Below are positions 25,845-34,704 of a stretch of 64,000 nt of DNA, one piece after another (the first letter of the stretch is position 1; every line of letters starts with the position of its first letter). The DNA comes from Candidatus Dormiibacterota bacterium (GTDB lineage: Bacteria; Chloroflexota; Dormibacteria; CF-121): NCBI GenBank assembly GCA_035544955.1, contig DASZZN010000036.1, forward strand, positions 1-64,000. The letters run 5' to 3'. Under the pieces are notes generated by a model, which was not told the origin of the DNA, did no database searches, and worked only from the letters and a program-made list of their open reading frames with translations. The translations under genes were made by a program, and so were the position numbers.

Positions 25845-27164
25845 TCAGGGATACGGGTGGGGATCGGGATTGAAGGAGGCTAGATCGCCTTTAGCTGGGT
25901 AGCCCAGCTTTCGCGGAACCTCGCGCAGCCGGCTGCCGCCCAGGAAGCGATGGGTATGGTCGCCTTCGAGGGACTGGGCCAGTGGTACGAACGTCTTCAC
26001 GACTCGGAAGCCGAGCTCGCCCACATCGTCGGTGGTCAAATCGACGGCCAACACTTCGCATCCTTGTGACTCGACCAGGTTCAGCGACAGGGCTAAATCG
26101 GCACGCCGGTTTCCCGTGGAGCGGTTCGGAATGTCCATGAACGAAATGCGGTCCACGCCGTCAAGTAGGAATCGAATCGAAGGCAGCATGTCGCCATACC
26201 CGTAAAGGAAGACGTGCTGTTCGAAGTCGGTGATATTGCCGTAGTCGCTATCAATCATCAGCAGTTCCCCGGACCTGCCCATGAACTTTGCCCACTCCCT
26301 GGTCTGTGCGGCTTCGACGAGGGCCTTTAGCGCCGCACGTTCAGGGTCGAGGTGAGAAGCGCCGCCGGAGCAGATCATCGGCGGTTGCCTGCTCGTGTCG
26401 ACCACGATGCACAGAATGCTGGGGATGCCAAAGTCCGTCGCCAGCGAGTGCAGGCTGTACTGCAAATAGGGGCGTGCAAAATGCTCCTCGAACGCACGCC
26501 CCACGACTTCGCTCGACTGAATGTCGATTTGCGGGACGCCGAGTTGATTCAGCCAGGTGATGCTAAAGGCGTCACGCTCGACGATTTCAAACAGGCCGCG
26601 GAGTAAGGCGTCACCCCAGGAACTCCCGGTCGCCTGACCAGTCGAAATGCTTGGCGCGATGGTGCGTTCGCCTTCATCCCGAAAAAAGGGAAAGTAAGGG
26701 ATGTAGCACATGCAGGCCGGTAGCAGCATCGGTTCCTTTTTCGTCACGGCTACTCCCCATGTCCAGCACAGCTGGGTCTCTTCGGTAAACCAGTCGTAGC
26801 GGACGTGCGAACGCTGCTCAGCGTGGAAGAGGGCCACCTCTTTTGGGTGCAGCGCACGGGCAACCTGGCTGACCTGGCCATAGGACCCTAGCCGAAGGTC
26901 GTCCTTGAAGTAAATGCTGCAGCAATATCGTTCCAGGGCTTCCCCAACGGCGGCAAGGTACGCGTGTTCGCGGGTCAAGCCGGCGCCGCCATTGTTGTCG
27001 ACGCATCGGAGGGGGAGGTATTTGCCCGTGTCGGCCATCTTGGCCGCATAGTTGAATATTTCCGGCTCACCGGGCTCGACCGGGATTTCAGACAACCAAC
27101 GAATAATTCCCGTCTCGCTGTCGATGGCTCGCTTCGGGTTGACTCGGTTAGGCGTTCGCGTCAA
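25845..27164 (-). CDS. YcaO-domain azoline cyclodehydratase (TOMM D protein)
   Basis: The product is 439 residues. YcaO enzymes use ATP to activate backbone amides so that Cys, Ser or Thr side chains cyclise. ATP-binding segments are visible (AAVGEALERYCCS; GLFEIVERDAFSITWLN; ALKALVEAAQTR). The C-terminus ends PDPHPYP, the Pro-rich tail (PxPxP) typical of azoline-forming YcaOs. It overlaps the E1-like gene by 4 nt, consistent with a C/D complex. Confidence 0.95.
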   Translation of the reverse strand: MTRTPNRVNPKRAIDSETGIIRWLSEIPVEPGEPEIFNYAAKMADTGKYLPLRCVDNNGGAGLTREHAYLAAVGEALERYCCSIYFKDDLRLGSYGQVSQVARALHPKEVALFHAEQRSHVRYDWFTEETQLCWTWGVAVTKKEPMLLPACMCYIPYFPFFRDEGERTIAPSISTGQATGSSWGDALLRGLFEIVERDAFSITWLNQLGVPQIDIQSSEVVGRAFEEHFARPYLQYSLHSLATDFGIPSILCIVVDTSRQPPMICSGGASHLDPERAALKALVEAAQTREWAKFMGRSGELLMIDSDYGNITDFEQHVFLYGYGDMLPSIRFLLDGVDRISFMDIPNRSTGNRRADLALSLNLVESQGCEVLAVDLTTDDVGELGFRVVKTFVPLAQSLEGDHTHRFLGGSRLREVPRKLGYPAKGDLASFNPDPHPYP

Positions 27165-28318
27165 TCCGGCGTCTCATCCAAAAGCCAGGTATTGATGCTT
27201 GGTCGGCCTTGCTGCGCACGCCCGCAATCGGAACACCGCGGGACTCTCAAAACCGGATGCTGTCGCATCTCATAGCTGAGGAGTTCGAACGTCAACACGG
27301 CGCCGTGCGTCAAGGGCCGGCTAAAGCCGGTCAGGAGCTTTAACACCTCGACCACCATCAGTTGGTCCCCGAGGGTGGCGTTCAGGCTGATGGGTCCGAG
27401 CCTTTGATCGACGTCATACCGATCCGTCATCGGCCATTGGTCGGTATCGATGAGCGTGTTGCCCATCTTGCGCAACTCGTAGCACCGGAAACAGGCGGTC
27501 TCATGTGGAAGTACGGTAGGGCCGAGTTCGATGCGGAATCCGAGGGTCCGACAACTCGTCCATCTCACGTGCTGCCGAAGGCAGAGACGGTTGAAATCGC
27601 GGTAACGAATCGGGTCAAAGACATCTTCGCAGAGCACGACGAGGTCCACGTTCGCGGGAAGCGCCGGTGCATTGTTGGTTGCGTCAGCGTCGGCGACCGC
27701 AAACTGGACCAGACTGTTGCGTTCTGCGAACTGAGACTGTAGAGCCAGCGCGCGGACGGCCCCCAGGTGGGCCGCTGTGTATGGCGTACTGACGAGGTCG
27801 CGAGCTGTGACCCGGCCGTTATCGCTTCCCACGATGTGGCCCACCCCGATTGCCGCGAGAGCCTGGGCCAGCCTCGACCCGAGTCGTCCCAGCCCGACAA
27901 GCAGGACCGTGGCGTCCCTCAATCTGCGCTGCAAGGCAAAGGCTGTCGCGGATCGAGTTTGGGGGATGGAGGGAACCGCCGCGCCCATCGGGGTGAAATG
28001 AGAGAGGAACGTCACCTGCTCGCCGTAGGCGTCCATCTCGGCCGCCGAAAACAGGTCTCTCCGTCCACGCGAGCGTTCGATCAGTCCGCGTTCCTCGAGA
28101 TCGTGAACCAGGTCAAGCGTTGCCTGGCGGTGGCCTTCGCCAACTCTTTTCAGAATTCCTTTCAGTGATTTTCCCGAGCGCAGAAGGGGGAAAATCAGGT
28201 CGAGAACGCCATCGGCGCCGTTGCTCCCCTTGATGCGAACGCTTTCGGTTAGCGAAAGCAACTGATAGTCATTTGAGGCGAGCCGGACCGCGTGAAATCG
28301 GTCAGCGAGCTTCAGCAT
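27161..28318 (-). CDS. E1-like leader-binding partner of YcaO (TOMM C/ocin-ThiF protein)
   Basis: The product is 385 residues. Residues about 1-85 look like a RiPP recognition element (winged helix that binds leader peptides). A Rossmann segment VLLVGLGRLGSRLAQAL of the E1/ThiF type follows, then two Cys pairs (CFRC near 295, CSDC near 365) that would hold zinc. These proteins present the precursor to YcaO and boost its activity. It starts 24 nt after the precursor gene and overlaps the YcaO gene. Confidence 0.9.
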   Translation of the reverse strand: MLKLADRFHAVRLASNDYQLLSLTESVRIKGSNGADGVLDLIFPLLRSGKSLKGILKRVGEGHRQATLDLVHDLEERGLIERSRGRRDLFSAAEMDAYGEQVTFLSHFTPMGAAVPSIPQTRSATAFALQRRLRDATVLLVGLGRLGSRLAQALAAIGVGHIVGSDNGRVTARDLVSTPYTAAHLGAVRALALQSQFAERNSLVQFAVADADATNNAPALPANVDLVVLCEDVFDPIRYRDFNRLCLRQHVRWTSCRTLGFRIELGPTVLPHETACFRCYELRKMGNTLIDTDQWPMTDRYDVDQRLGPISLNATLGDQLMVVEVLKLLTGFSRPLTHGAVLTFELLSYEMRQHPVLRVPRCSDCGRAQQGRPSINTWLLDETPD

Positions 28319-28342
28319 CGGCGCCGCCGCACGTCAGTGAGA

Positions 28343-29158
28343 TCAGGCCACGTGGCCCGAGTAGTAGCTCGGATTTACCCACGTGTTTGATACCGCCGAG
28401 CAGGAACTACAACTACCCCAGCAGCAGCAACAGCAGCAGCAGCAAGATGTCCCCGGGGACGACGTCAACCCTTGCAACCGCATGAACTGAAGTTCGGCAA
28501 TCGAGCTGACGACCGGGGCATTGTGAAGGAACTGTGCAATCTGGTCTGGTGTGTGGACGGCAGCCGAGTACTGATCTACCAGCAAAGCTCGCAACGCATC
28601 GTTGGAGATGCTGCTCGAGATATCGATCGTAATGTTTCGCGGCCCAGGCTCCCGCACTTTCCGCTCCACCAGCCGCCCGGGCCCGTGTTTGGTCAAGTCT
28701 TGGGCGGCAAAACGCCTAACCGCCAGCTTGCCTTGCATGAAGTCGATCGTGACGAAGTTCACGATCTTTGTGCCCGCCAGCTCAACGACCACACCACTCG
28801 CCGGTTCGCCCTCTGAAAATCCGACCGCCCCTACGACCTTGGCATTGGGATCGGGGGAACTGTACGGAACGACGCAAATTATTTGTGGGCGCCCCAAAAC
28901 CTTGCTGAAGGGCGCGTAGGTACGAGCGCGGTTGGCCATGCGGAGAAGGCCGCGCTGGCGCATCGCGGCATCGATCTCGGTCGCGCCTCGGGCTTTAACA
29001 AATTGCTTACGCGCGGCTATTTGGGACTCCTCGAGTCCATAGGCTCGGACCGCGACATGTCCCTGATACGCCGCCGCCACTAGCCTCTGCTCGATCGAGC
29101 GGAGTACTTCCATCTCGTTTCTCGCTCGGTCCATCGGTCCCTGGACGTCCTCTGCCAT
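28343..29158 (-). CDS. Streptolysin-S-like TOMM precursor with a very long leader and Cys8 core
   Basis: The product is 271 residues from the ATG at 29158, which has GGAGGAA in front; an in-frame start at 29239 lacks one. Residues 1-230 form a protein-like domain of unknown family. The C-terminus reads LTSSPGTS, then eight Cys (28444-28421), then WGSCSSCSAVSNTWVNP and a 10-residue tail. SagA-type cores have the same PG-then-poly-Cys pattern. Its place directly before the E1, YcaO and SagB genes makes it the expected substrate, with up to ten Cys plus Ser/Thr able to become azoles. Typical leaders are only 20-60 residues, so a leader of about 230 is odd. No exporter gene lies in the cluster. 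Confidence 0.85.
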   Translation of the reverse strand: MAEDVQGPMDRARNEMEVLRSIEQRLVAAAYQGHVAVRAYGLEESQIAARKQFVKARGATEIDAAMRQRGLLRMANRARTYAPFSKVLGRPQIICVVPYSSPDPNAKVVGAVGFSEGEPASGVVVELAGTKIVNFVTIDFMQGKLAVRRFAAQDLTKHGPGRLVERKVREPGPRNITIDISSSISNDALRALLVDQYSAAVHTPDQIAQFLHNAPVVSSIAELQFMRLQGLTSSPGTSCCCCCCCCWGSCSSCSAVSNTWVNPSYYSGHVA

Positions 29159-29233
29159 GTCTTCTTCCTCCAGCAAGCATCCCGACGTTCGACGGAACTC
29201 TCGCGCTTTTAACAGCACTGCTAACAGGTCCGA

Positions 29234-29345
29234 CGTCACCGCTCTGTCAATCAGCCGTCACGCTACACCTCGCTCTCGCGTCGTATTGCGTTTCGTGACG
29301 GATAGAAAACGGGCCCGCAACGGCTCTCTGACGCACCGGTGACGG
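29234..29345. promoter_or_regulatory. TGAC/GTCA repeats at 11-bp phase in the divergent RiPP promoter region
   Basis: The 293-nt gap 29159-29451 holds no gene. GTCA occurs at 29235, 29246 and 29257 (exactly 11-bp steps, facing the precursor operon). TGAC occurs at 29296, 29329 and 29340 (steps 33 and 11, facing the peptidase operon). CCGTCACG (29255-29262) and CGTGACGG (29294-29301) also make a long inverted repeat. The pattern fits SARP sites; the SARP-like gene is at 37149. Confidence 0.5.
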
Positions 29346-29451
29346 CGGTGCTTGCAAGCTCTGCGTCACCGGGCTGCCCAACGAGGGCGGCCGGAGTTCT
29401 GCGTCGGCGCGGCTGTGTCGCCCGAAGGAAGCCGGGTGTAGGAGGGTCGGA

Positions 29452-31755
29452 ATGCCACCGTTGAGAACACGCTTTGTCCCCCTGACTGGCAGCGGCAGTC
29501 TCGCTGTACCAGGCGCTCGCGTGGTCGGTACTCCCCGACTACAAAACGTTATTAGCGTTTCGCTTGTCCTGCGGCCCCGTACCAGTGAGGGGCTGCCATC
29601 AGTCTCGGCGATCGGTGCGAGGCGACCCCGCTTCCGCCGGTATCTAACCCGCCAGGAATATGCGACGAACTACGGCGCCCACCCGGGGGATATCCTCCGC
29701 GTCGAACGGTTCGCACACCGCTTCGGTCTAACCGTTGTCCAACGGAGCATCGCGCGTCGCACCGTCGTGCTGTCCGGGCCGATCAGCGCCATGATCGATG
29801 CGTTCCAGACCCCACTCGTTCTTTACCAGCTACCGGATGGCCGGATTTACCGCGGCCGCACCGGTCAGATATATCTGCCGGCCGGGCTGGCAGATGTTGT
29901 CGTCGCTGTCCTGGGCCTGGACAATCGGCCAGCGGCCAGGCCGCACTACCGCGTGATTGCTAGGGTGCCACGACCACGCCGCCGCGGGAAGTGGGTCTTC
30001 CCTCGTGCCCCCGGCGTCTCCTACTACCCGACTGAAGTTGCGAAGCTCTACAACTTTCCAGTCGGCACCGGGCAGGGCCAAACCATCGCGATCATCGAAT
30101 TGGGAGGAGGATACCGGGCCGCTGATCTCACCGCCTACTTCAAAAAACTGGGCCTGCAGGCCCCAACCGTCGTCCCGATTTCGGTAGACGGAGGAGCAAA
30201 TAAGCCCACCGGAAATCCGGGTGGGCCCGACAGTGAAGTCATGCTCGATATCGAGGTGGCGGGTGCCGTCGCCCCGAAAGCGAAAATCGCGGTCTATTTC
30301 GCCCCGAACACAGACCAGGGATTCCTCGACGCCATCACCACGGCCGTTCATGACGCAACCAATAAGCCGTCGATCGTTTCAATCAGCTGGGGACAGGCAG
30401 AGTCGGGCTGGACAGCCCAGTCTCTGAAGGCGTACGACCAGGCCTTTCAGGCGGCAGCCGCGCTGGGCGTCAGCATTTTCTGCGCCGCCGGCGACAACGG
30501 GTCGGGGGACGCCATCGGCGATGGGCTTGCCCATGCCGACTTCCCGGCATCCAGTCCGCATGTGTTCGGTTGCGGCGGGACCACCTTGCTTCGGAGCGGC
30601 ACTACGATTCAGAGCGAAGTCGTCTGGAACGCGGGTGCTGGATCCGGCGCAACCGGCGGCGGCGTAAGCACGACGTTTGGTCTCCCGGCCTGGCAGGCAA
30701 CAGCAAACGTGCCGCCCTCGGTGAATCCTGGACACAAGATCGGGCGAGGTGTACCCGACGTGTCGGGCAATGCTGATCCAGCCACCGGGTACAAAGTCCG
30801 CGTCGACGGTGTAGACAGTGTTGTCGGCGGGACCAGCGCCGTCGCCCCATTGTGGGCTGGCCTGATCGCTCGCATCAATCAGAGTCTCGGCACGAGCGCG
30901 GGCTTCTTCAACCCGCTCGTCTACGGGCTTAAGGCGCCTCGCCCCGGATTCCGCGACATCACCAAGGGCAACAACGGTGCCTATCGAGCACGGCTGGGCT
31001 GGGATGCATGTACCGGCCTGGGGAGTCCCCGCGGGGTCGGGTTGTTGAATGTCCTAAAGGGCGGTGGTGGCCCTCCTGTCAAGCCTCCGGTCAAGCCTCC
31101 GGTCAAGCCACCGGTGAAACCCCCGGTCAAGCCGCCGGTCAAGCCGCCGGTCAAGCCACCGGTGAAACCCCCCGTCAAGCCACCAGTGAAACCTCCTGTC
31201 AAACCTCCCGTCAAACCGCCGGTGAAACCGCCGGTCCAGCCACCGGTGAAACCTCCCGTCAAGCCACCGGTGAAACCTCCTGTCAAGCCACCCGTCGAGC
31301 CCCCGGTCGAACCCCCGGTCGAACCCCCGGTCGAACCCCCGGTCGAGCCTCCGGTCGAACCGCCCGTCGAGCCTCCGGTCGAACCGCCCGTCGAGCCACC
31401 GGTCGAACCGCCAGTCGAACCGCCAGTCGAACCCCCGGTCGAGCCGCCGGTCGAGCCGCCCGTTGAGCCACCGGTCGAACCGCCCGTCGAGCCACCGGTC
31501 GCACCTCCGGTCGAGCCACCCGTTGAGCCGCCGGTCGCACCGCCGGTCGAGCCGCCCGTCGAGCCGCCCGTCGAGCCGCCGGTCGCACCTCCGGTCGAGC
31601 CGCCGGTCGAGCCACCGGTCGCACCTCCGGTCGAGCCCCCCGTTGAGCCTCCGGTCACGCCGCCGGTGGAGCCACCGGGCGAGTTGATCAAGAAGCGCCG
31701 CCGGCCGGGCGTTTGGCCCCTGCGCCGGCAAGGGGGTGGTGGACTCCGGCCCTGA
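29452..31755 (+). CDS. S53 (sedolisin/kumamolisin) peptidase with a Lys-to-Glu PPVx repeat tail
   Basis: The product is 767 residues: pro-kumamolisin activation domain (about 55-180), S53 catalytic domain (about 195-535) and a tail of about 50 PPVx tetrapeptides (541-742) before a basic end. The catalytic set is intact: E262 and D266 (DSEVMLDIE), oxyanion D348 (AAGDNG) and S462 (GGTSAVAP). Such enzymes are acid serine-carboxyl peptidases. In the tail, 18 units carry Lys (one Gln), then the rest carry Glu with some Ala and a Thr. No signal peptide is evident, unusual for the family. It heads an operon with two ligases and a candidate oxygenase, and may cut the RiPP leader or be itself modified. 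Confidence 0.9.
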   Translation: MPPLRTRFVPLTGSGSLAVPGARVVGTPRLQNVISVSLVLRPRTSEGLPSVSAIGARRPRFRRYLTRQEYATNYGAHPGDILRVERFAHRFGLTVVQRSIARRTVVLSGPISAMIDAFQTPLVLYQLPDGRIYRGRTGQIYLPAGLADVVVAVLGLDNRPAARPHYRVIARVPRPRRRGKWVFPRAPGVSYYPTEVAKLYNFPVGTGQGQTIAIIELGGGYRAADLTAYFKKLGLQAPTVVPISVDGGANKPTGNPGGPDSEVMLDIEVAGAVAPKAKIAVYFAPNTDQGFLDAITTAVHDATNKPSIVSISWGQAESGWTAQSLKAYDQAFQAAAALGVSIFCAAGDNGSGDAIGDGLAHADFPASSPHVFGCGGTTLLRSGTTIQSEVVWNAGAGSGATGGGVSTTFGLPAWQATANVPPSVNPGHKIGRGVPDVSGNADPATGYKVRVDGVDSVVGGTSAVAPLWAGLIARINQSLGTSAGFFNPLVYGLKAPRPGFRDITKGNNGAYRARLGWDACTGLGSPRGVGLLNVLKGGGGPPVKPPVKPPVKPPVKPPVKPPVKPPVKPPVKPPVKPPVKPPVKPPVKPPVKPPVQPPVKPPVKPPVKPPVKPPVEPPVEPPVEPPVEPPVEPPVEPPVEPPVEPPVEPPVEPPVEPPVEPPVEPPVEPPVEPPVEPPVEPPVAPPVEPPVEPPVAPPVEPPVEPPVEPPVAPPVEPPVEPPVAPPVEPPVEPPVTPPVEPPGELIKKRRRPGVWPLRRQGGGGLRP
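31072..31680 (+). repeat. 12-bp coding minisatellite (PPVK then PPVE)
   Basis: About 50 tandem 12-bp units of the type CCnCCnGTCnnn encode PPVx. The first 18 units (31072-31287) use AAG/AAA at the fourth codon with one CAG; later units use GAG/GAA with occasional GCA and ACG. Third-position differences between units show the array is not newly made. Confidence 0.95.
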
Positions 31756-31791
31756 GAACATCAAAGCCGAGGGGCATGCGGGAATGAGCGG

Positions 31792-33936
31792 GTGAGCATC
31801 CACGCTCTGCAATTGGAGGTACGTTGGGACCTGCGGCAACGTACCCAATCAGAGTCACCGGGGTTGCCCAAATCGCTGGTGGCCGCCATTCGCGGCTCAT
31901 CGCATGCCCCAAATCCCGTCCAGCTGGCCTTAGACCGTTTCACGCTCCGCCTTCAGTCGGGCCCATTTGAGCTCCGGGAGACCGAGATAGGCATCGGTCT
32001 CGACGCGTTGATTCGCTGGTCTCGCGAGGTTGACCGTAACCTGCCACAGCCATCAACGCATCCCGCGACCACGCACCTGTTCTTCTTTATGAGCGGGCTG
32101 CGCCCGGACTGGGCGATGCTGCGCGCCGTGACCGAGCTGATGGCGCCGTCACTGTTGCTCCTTCTGGGGCGCCCAGCGGGCGGGCGGCTTCGACTCAGGT
32201 TAGAGTCGGATGTGATCCACGTGAGCATTCCATACCTGCTGAACCCCTCAGCAGCTCGGTTGACCATTCCGATCATGACCGGCATGCTCACCGCCTTGCT
32301 TCGCGATGGAGGGCGCGGGATCTGGCCCCGAAGTCTGATCCGGCATCCCGACCTGGTCGTCGCCGCCAGCCGGTCCCTGTCGCTGCCGCAACGACGGAAA
32401 GCGGAGGAGCCGGTCCTGACGGACGGCCGTGAAACGCGACTGAGCGGTGTCACGGCCGACGGCAGATTGGTGAAGGTCTACGCCCAGCAGTCACTGACGG
32501 TTCTTTACCTGTATGCCGAGCCCGACGTGCAACGACTGCTTCCCGCCAGGCTCAGATCTCGTGTCAGGAGGGCCGTCACCGGGGAAACCGGTTTGTCCCT
32601 CGAAAACAGCCACGCCGAGATGGGCAAAGGCGCACTGGCGGCTCTGGCCGCGATGCGGGCTTCAGGCGACGACGGTCGGAGCGATGTCGTAACCCGCTCG
32701 ACTCTAGCCCGGCACCTGATCCTGGCCGTTATTCAGACAGGTCCAGAGCCCGTACCCGCTGACGTATGGACGGCTCGTGCCATGGCCAGGCAATTCTCAG
32801 TCGAGGTCGTGCTCTGTCCCTGGTACGGTCTGGAGTTCTGCGATCGTGCCGTGTACATCACTGGACCGGTTCGACGCGTCACACCGACCGGTGTCGACCC
32901 CGCGCTTATCCCCCGAACACAGGCGAGGGAGGTCGACATGCTCTTCTTCGTCGGTGCGTCCGGTGGTGAGCTCGCCGGGACGTACCCGGCAGAGCGCAAT
33001 GCTCTTCAAAAACTTGCGTCGCTTGGGGTCCAAACCGACAACGTATCGCGCTACTTCCTCGTTGACCGCTTGATGGCCGAGGCCTCGCGTCGGTGCGTGG
33101 TCACCAATGCGATTGGGCCAAGGCTCTGGGGCCCCAAGCATGAGCTCGAACTCCGGCTCCGAAGCTACTCTCGGGGAACCGGACGTCGATTGTCTCGCCC
33201 CGAGACGTTGATCGCGGAACGAGCGCAGCTGCCGACCGTACTAAAGAGCTTCGCGCGGCGCGGGATCGATTGCATTGTTAAGCCTGCGTTCGGCGCGTGG
33301 GGGGCCGGCTCACAAGCGTTGAGACCGGACTCCCCGTGGCAACCGATCTCCGACGCGAAGCAATTCGTCGTCCAGCAGCTGGTCCCTCGTCCAGTCCTTC
33401 TCGGCAGTCGGAAGATCGACCTCCGCTGCCATGTCTTGATTGACGTCGACAGCCGGGAGCGATGCAAGTTGATTGCTCCAGTACTAGTTCGACGCGCCGG
33501 GACCACGTATGTCCGCGGTGACGATGATGCAGAGATCAACAATCTCACGTACCAGCGCCAGCGCGGATTGCATTCGTCAATCCTGCCCATCGATCAGATG
33601 ATCGGAATCCCGGAGCCGACTCGACGGGCCATCATGCGTGGCCTCGAAACACTGGCCGCAGACCTCGTTGATGCCTACTTCTTCTGGGCGCGGTCTATCC
33701 GGGCCAGCCACCCAGAGTGGATCGTGCCACGGCGGGTGCTCGTCTGGGGAATCGATGTCGGCATCTCACGCAGCCGCCAGGGGATCGCCCTCCTGCTGCT
33801 GGAAAACAACACACGGCCACAGCTACTGCGAAACGCGGCGAGCTGTGATCGTGCCATGGCGGCAATGCTGCTCTCAAATTATCTACCAAGCGCGGTCCGG
33901 TGCCGCCTCGACTCGGTCCATCTACGGCAGAGCTAA
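31792..33936 (+). CDS. TTL-like ATP-grasp ligase with a novel N-terminal domain (paralogue 1)
   Basis: The product is 714 residues. The C-terminal third (about 470-690) has an ATP-grasp fold of the tubulin-tyrosine-ligase type: DCIVKPAFGAWGAGS (Lys about 497 and glycine loop), VQQLVPRPVLLGSRKIDLRCHV, and LLLLENNTRPQL with the metal-binding Glu and Asn. TTL enzymes form amide bonds, joining amino acids to protein tails or side chains. The N-terminal 390 residues match no family I know but are shared with the gene at 34705. GTG start at 31792, 36 nt after the peptidase gene. The acceptor may be the peptidase tail or the RiPP. Confidence 0.75.
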   Translation: MSIHALQLEVRWDLRQRTQSESPGLPKSLVAAIRGSSHAPNPVQLALDRFTLRLQSGPFELRETEIGIGLDALIRWSREVDRNLPQPSTHPATTHLFFFMSGLRPDWAMLRAVTELMAPSLLLLLGRPAGGRLRLRLESDVIHVSIPYLLNPSAARLTIPIMTGMLTALLRDGGRGIWPRSLIRHPDLVVAASRSLSLPQRRKAEEPVLTDGRETRLSGVTADGRLVKVYAQQSLTVLYLYAEPDVQRLLPARLRSRVRRAVTGETGLSLENSHAEMGKGALAALAAMRASGDDGRSDVVTRSTLARHLILAVIQTGPEPVPADVWTARAMARQFSVEVVLCPWYGLEFCDRAVYITGPVRRVTPTGVDPALIPRTQAREVDMLFFVGASGGELAGTYPAERNALQKLASLGVQTDNVSRYFLVDRLMAEASRRCVVTNAIGPRLWGPKHELELRLRSYSRGTGRRLSRPETLIAERAQLPTVLKSFARRGIDCIVKPAFGAWGAGSQALRPDSPWQPISDAKQFVVQQLVPRPVLLGSRKIDLRCHVLIDVDSRERCKLIAPVLVRRAGTTYVRGDDDAEINNLTYQRQRGLHSSILPIDQMIGIPEPTRRAIMRGLETLAADLVDAYFFWARSIRASHPEWIVPRRVLVWGIDVGISRSRQGIALLLLENNTRPQLLRNAASCDRAMAAMLLSNYLPSAVRCRLDSVHLRQS

Positions 33937-33951
33937 AAGGAGGTCGTGAAC

Positions 33952-34695
33952 ATGGCTGATGTGGAACGACGCATCACGGCGAGGAGTCAACGCCCGCCGA
34001 TCACCGCCCCGGCTTTGAAGACCGGAGCAACGCTGTTGGCACCGGCGATTCGTGAGCAACTGGCTAGGTACGGCTACTATTCGCTGACCAACGTCCTGAC
34101 CGATGAAGTGGCTCGTCACATCACCAACGAAGCCCAGCGGCAGCAAGCAAGCGCGACTCGAACCGTATCGACGTGGTTCGGCATCTCGCGTGAGGGAAAG
34201 TATTTCGCAAGCCCAATGCGCTTCAGGTCCAGCCGGCCAGGCCGATATCTCAACTACTTGCATCGTCATCCTCAAACGCTGCGATTGGTCCAAGCAATCG
34301 CCGGCCAACCGATGAGGCCGTCGCAAGCGTCGTTCATGTATTACAGGGACGGGAGTCGCGTGGGCCTCCATACGGAAGTTCCAGGATGCCAGCTGGTCTT
34401 GTTGGTCAGCGTCATTGGATCCGTTCCCCCGCTGCTGGTGTACCCCCAGATGAGAGGCATGACGCTGGAACAGCTGGTGGCGAGGGCAAAAGCCACCGGG
34501 GGTGCCCCACCCGGCGGCGTCCCGCTCAGAATACCCCGGCGTGGGTTCGCGATTCTGCGTGGGCGTAAGACTCCCCACCGGCGTCCGGTCGTCCACACAC
34601 AGGGGGAAACCATCGGCCTGGCGACGCTGTGTTATGTGGCGGGAACCGGAGGCACGCTCGCACGCGGTGTGCAGCGACTGGCCGGACACGGTTAG
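33952..34695 (+). CDS. Candidate Fe(II)/2-oxoglutarate-type oxygenase
   Basis: The product is 247 residues from the ATG at 33952 (AAAAGGAGG just before). SFMYYRDGSRVGLHTEVPGC holds H140-x-E142, and a distal His lies at 209 (RKTPHRR), followed by Arg. HxD/E...H is the iron facial triad of 2-oxoglutarate oxygenases such as prolyl hydroxylases; Glu in place of Asp is less common. It lies between the two TTL-like genes with 15- and 9-nt gaps, so all three products likely act on one target. The family call rests on motif pattern only. Confidence 0.5.
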   Translation: MADVERRITARSQRPPITAPALKTGATLLAPAIREQLARYGYYSLTNVLTDEVARHITNEAQRQQASATRTVSTWFGISREGKYFASPMRFRSSRPGRYLNYLHRHPQTLRLVQAIAGQPMRPSQASFMYYRDGSRVGLHTEVPGCQLVLLVSVIGSVPPLLVYPQMRGMTLEQLVARAKATGGAPPGGVPLRIPRRGFAILRGRKTPHRRPVVHTQGETIGLATLCYVAGTGGTLARGVQRLAGHG

Positions 34696-34704
34696 CGACG
34701 GTCG

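Noticed and set aside
28343-28480. Poly-Cys codons as a simple trinucleotide slippage artefact
   Set aside because: The run includes a TGT among TGC codons and lies at the exact core position expected next to TOMM enzymes, so I keep it as real.
31072-31680. CRISPR-like tandem repeats
   Set aside because: The 12-bp units are contiguous without unique spacers and are an in-frame protein tail.
30981-31691. Minus-strand Gly/Ser/Thr repeat protein opposite the PPVx tail
   Set aside because: It is only the complement of the 12-bp repeat array, with no start site support.
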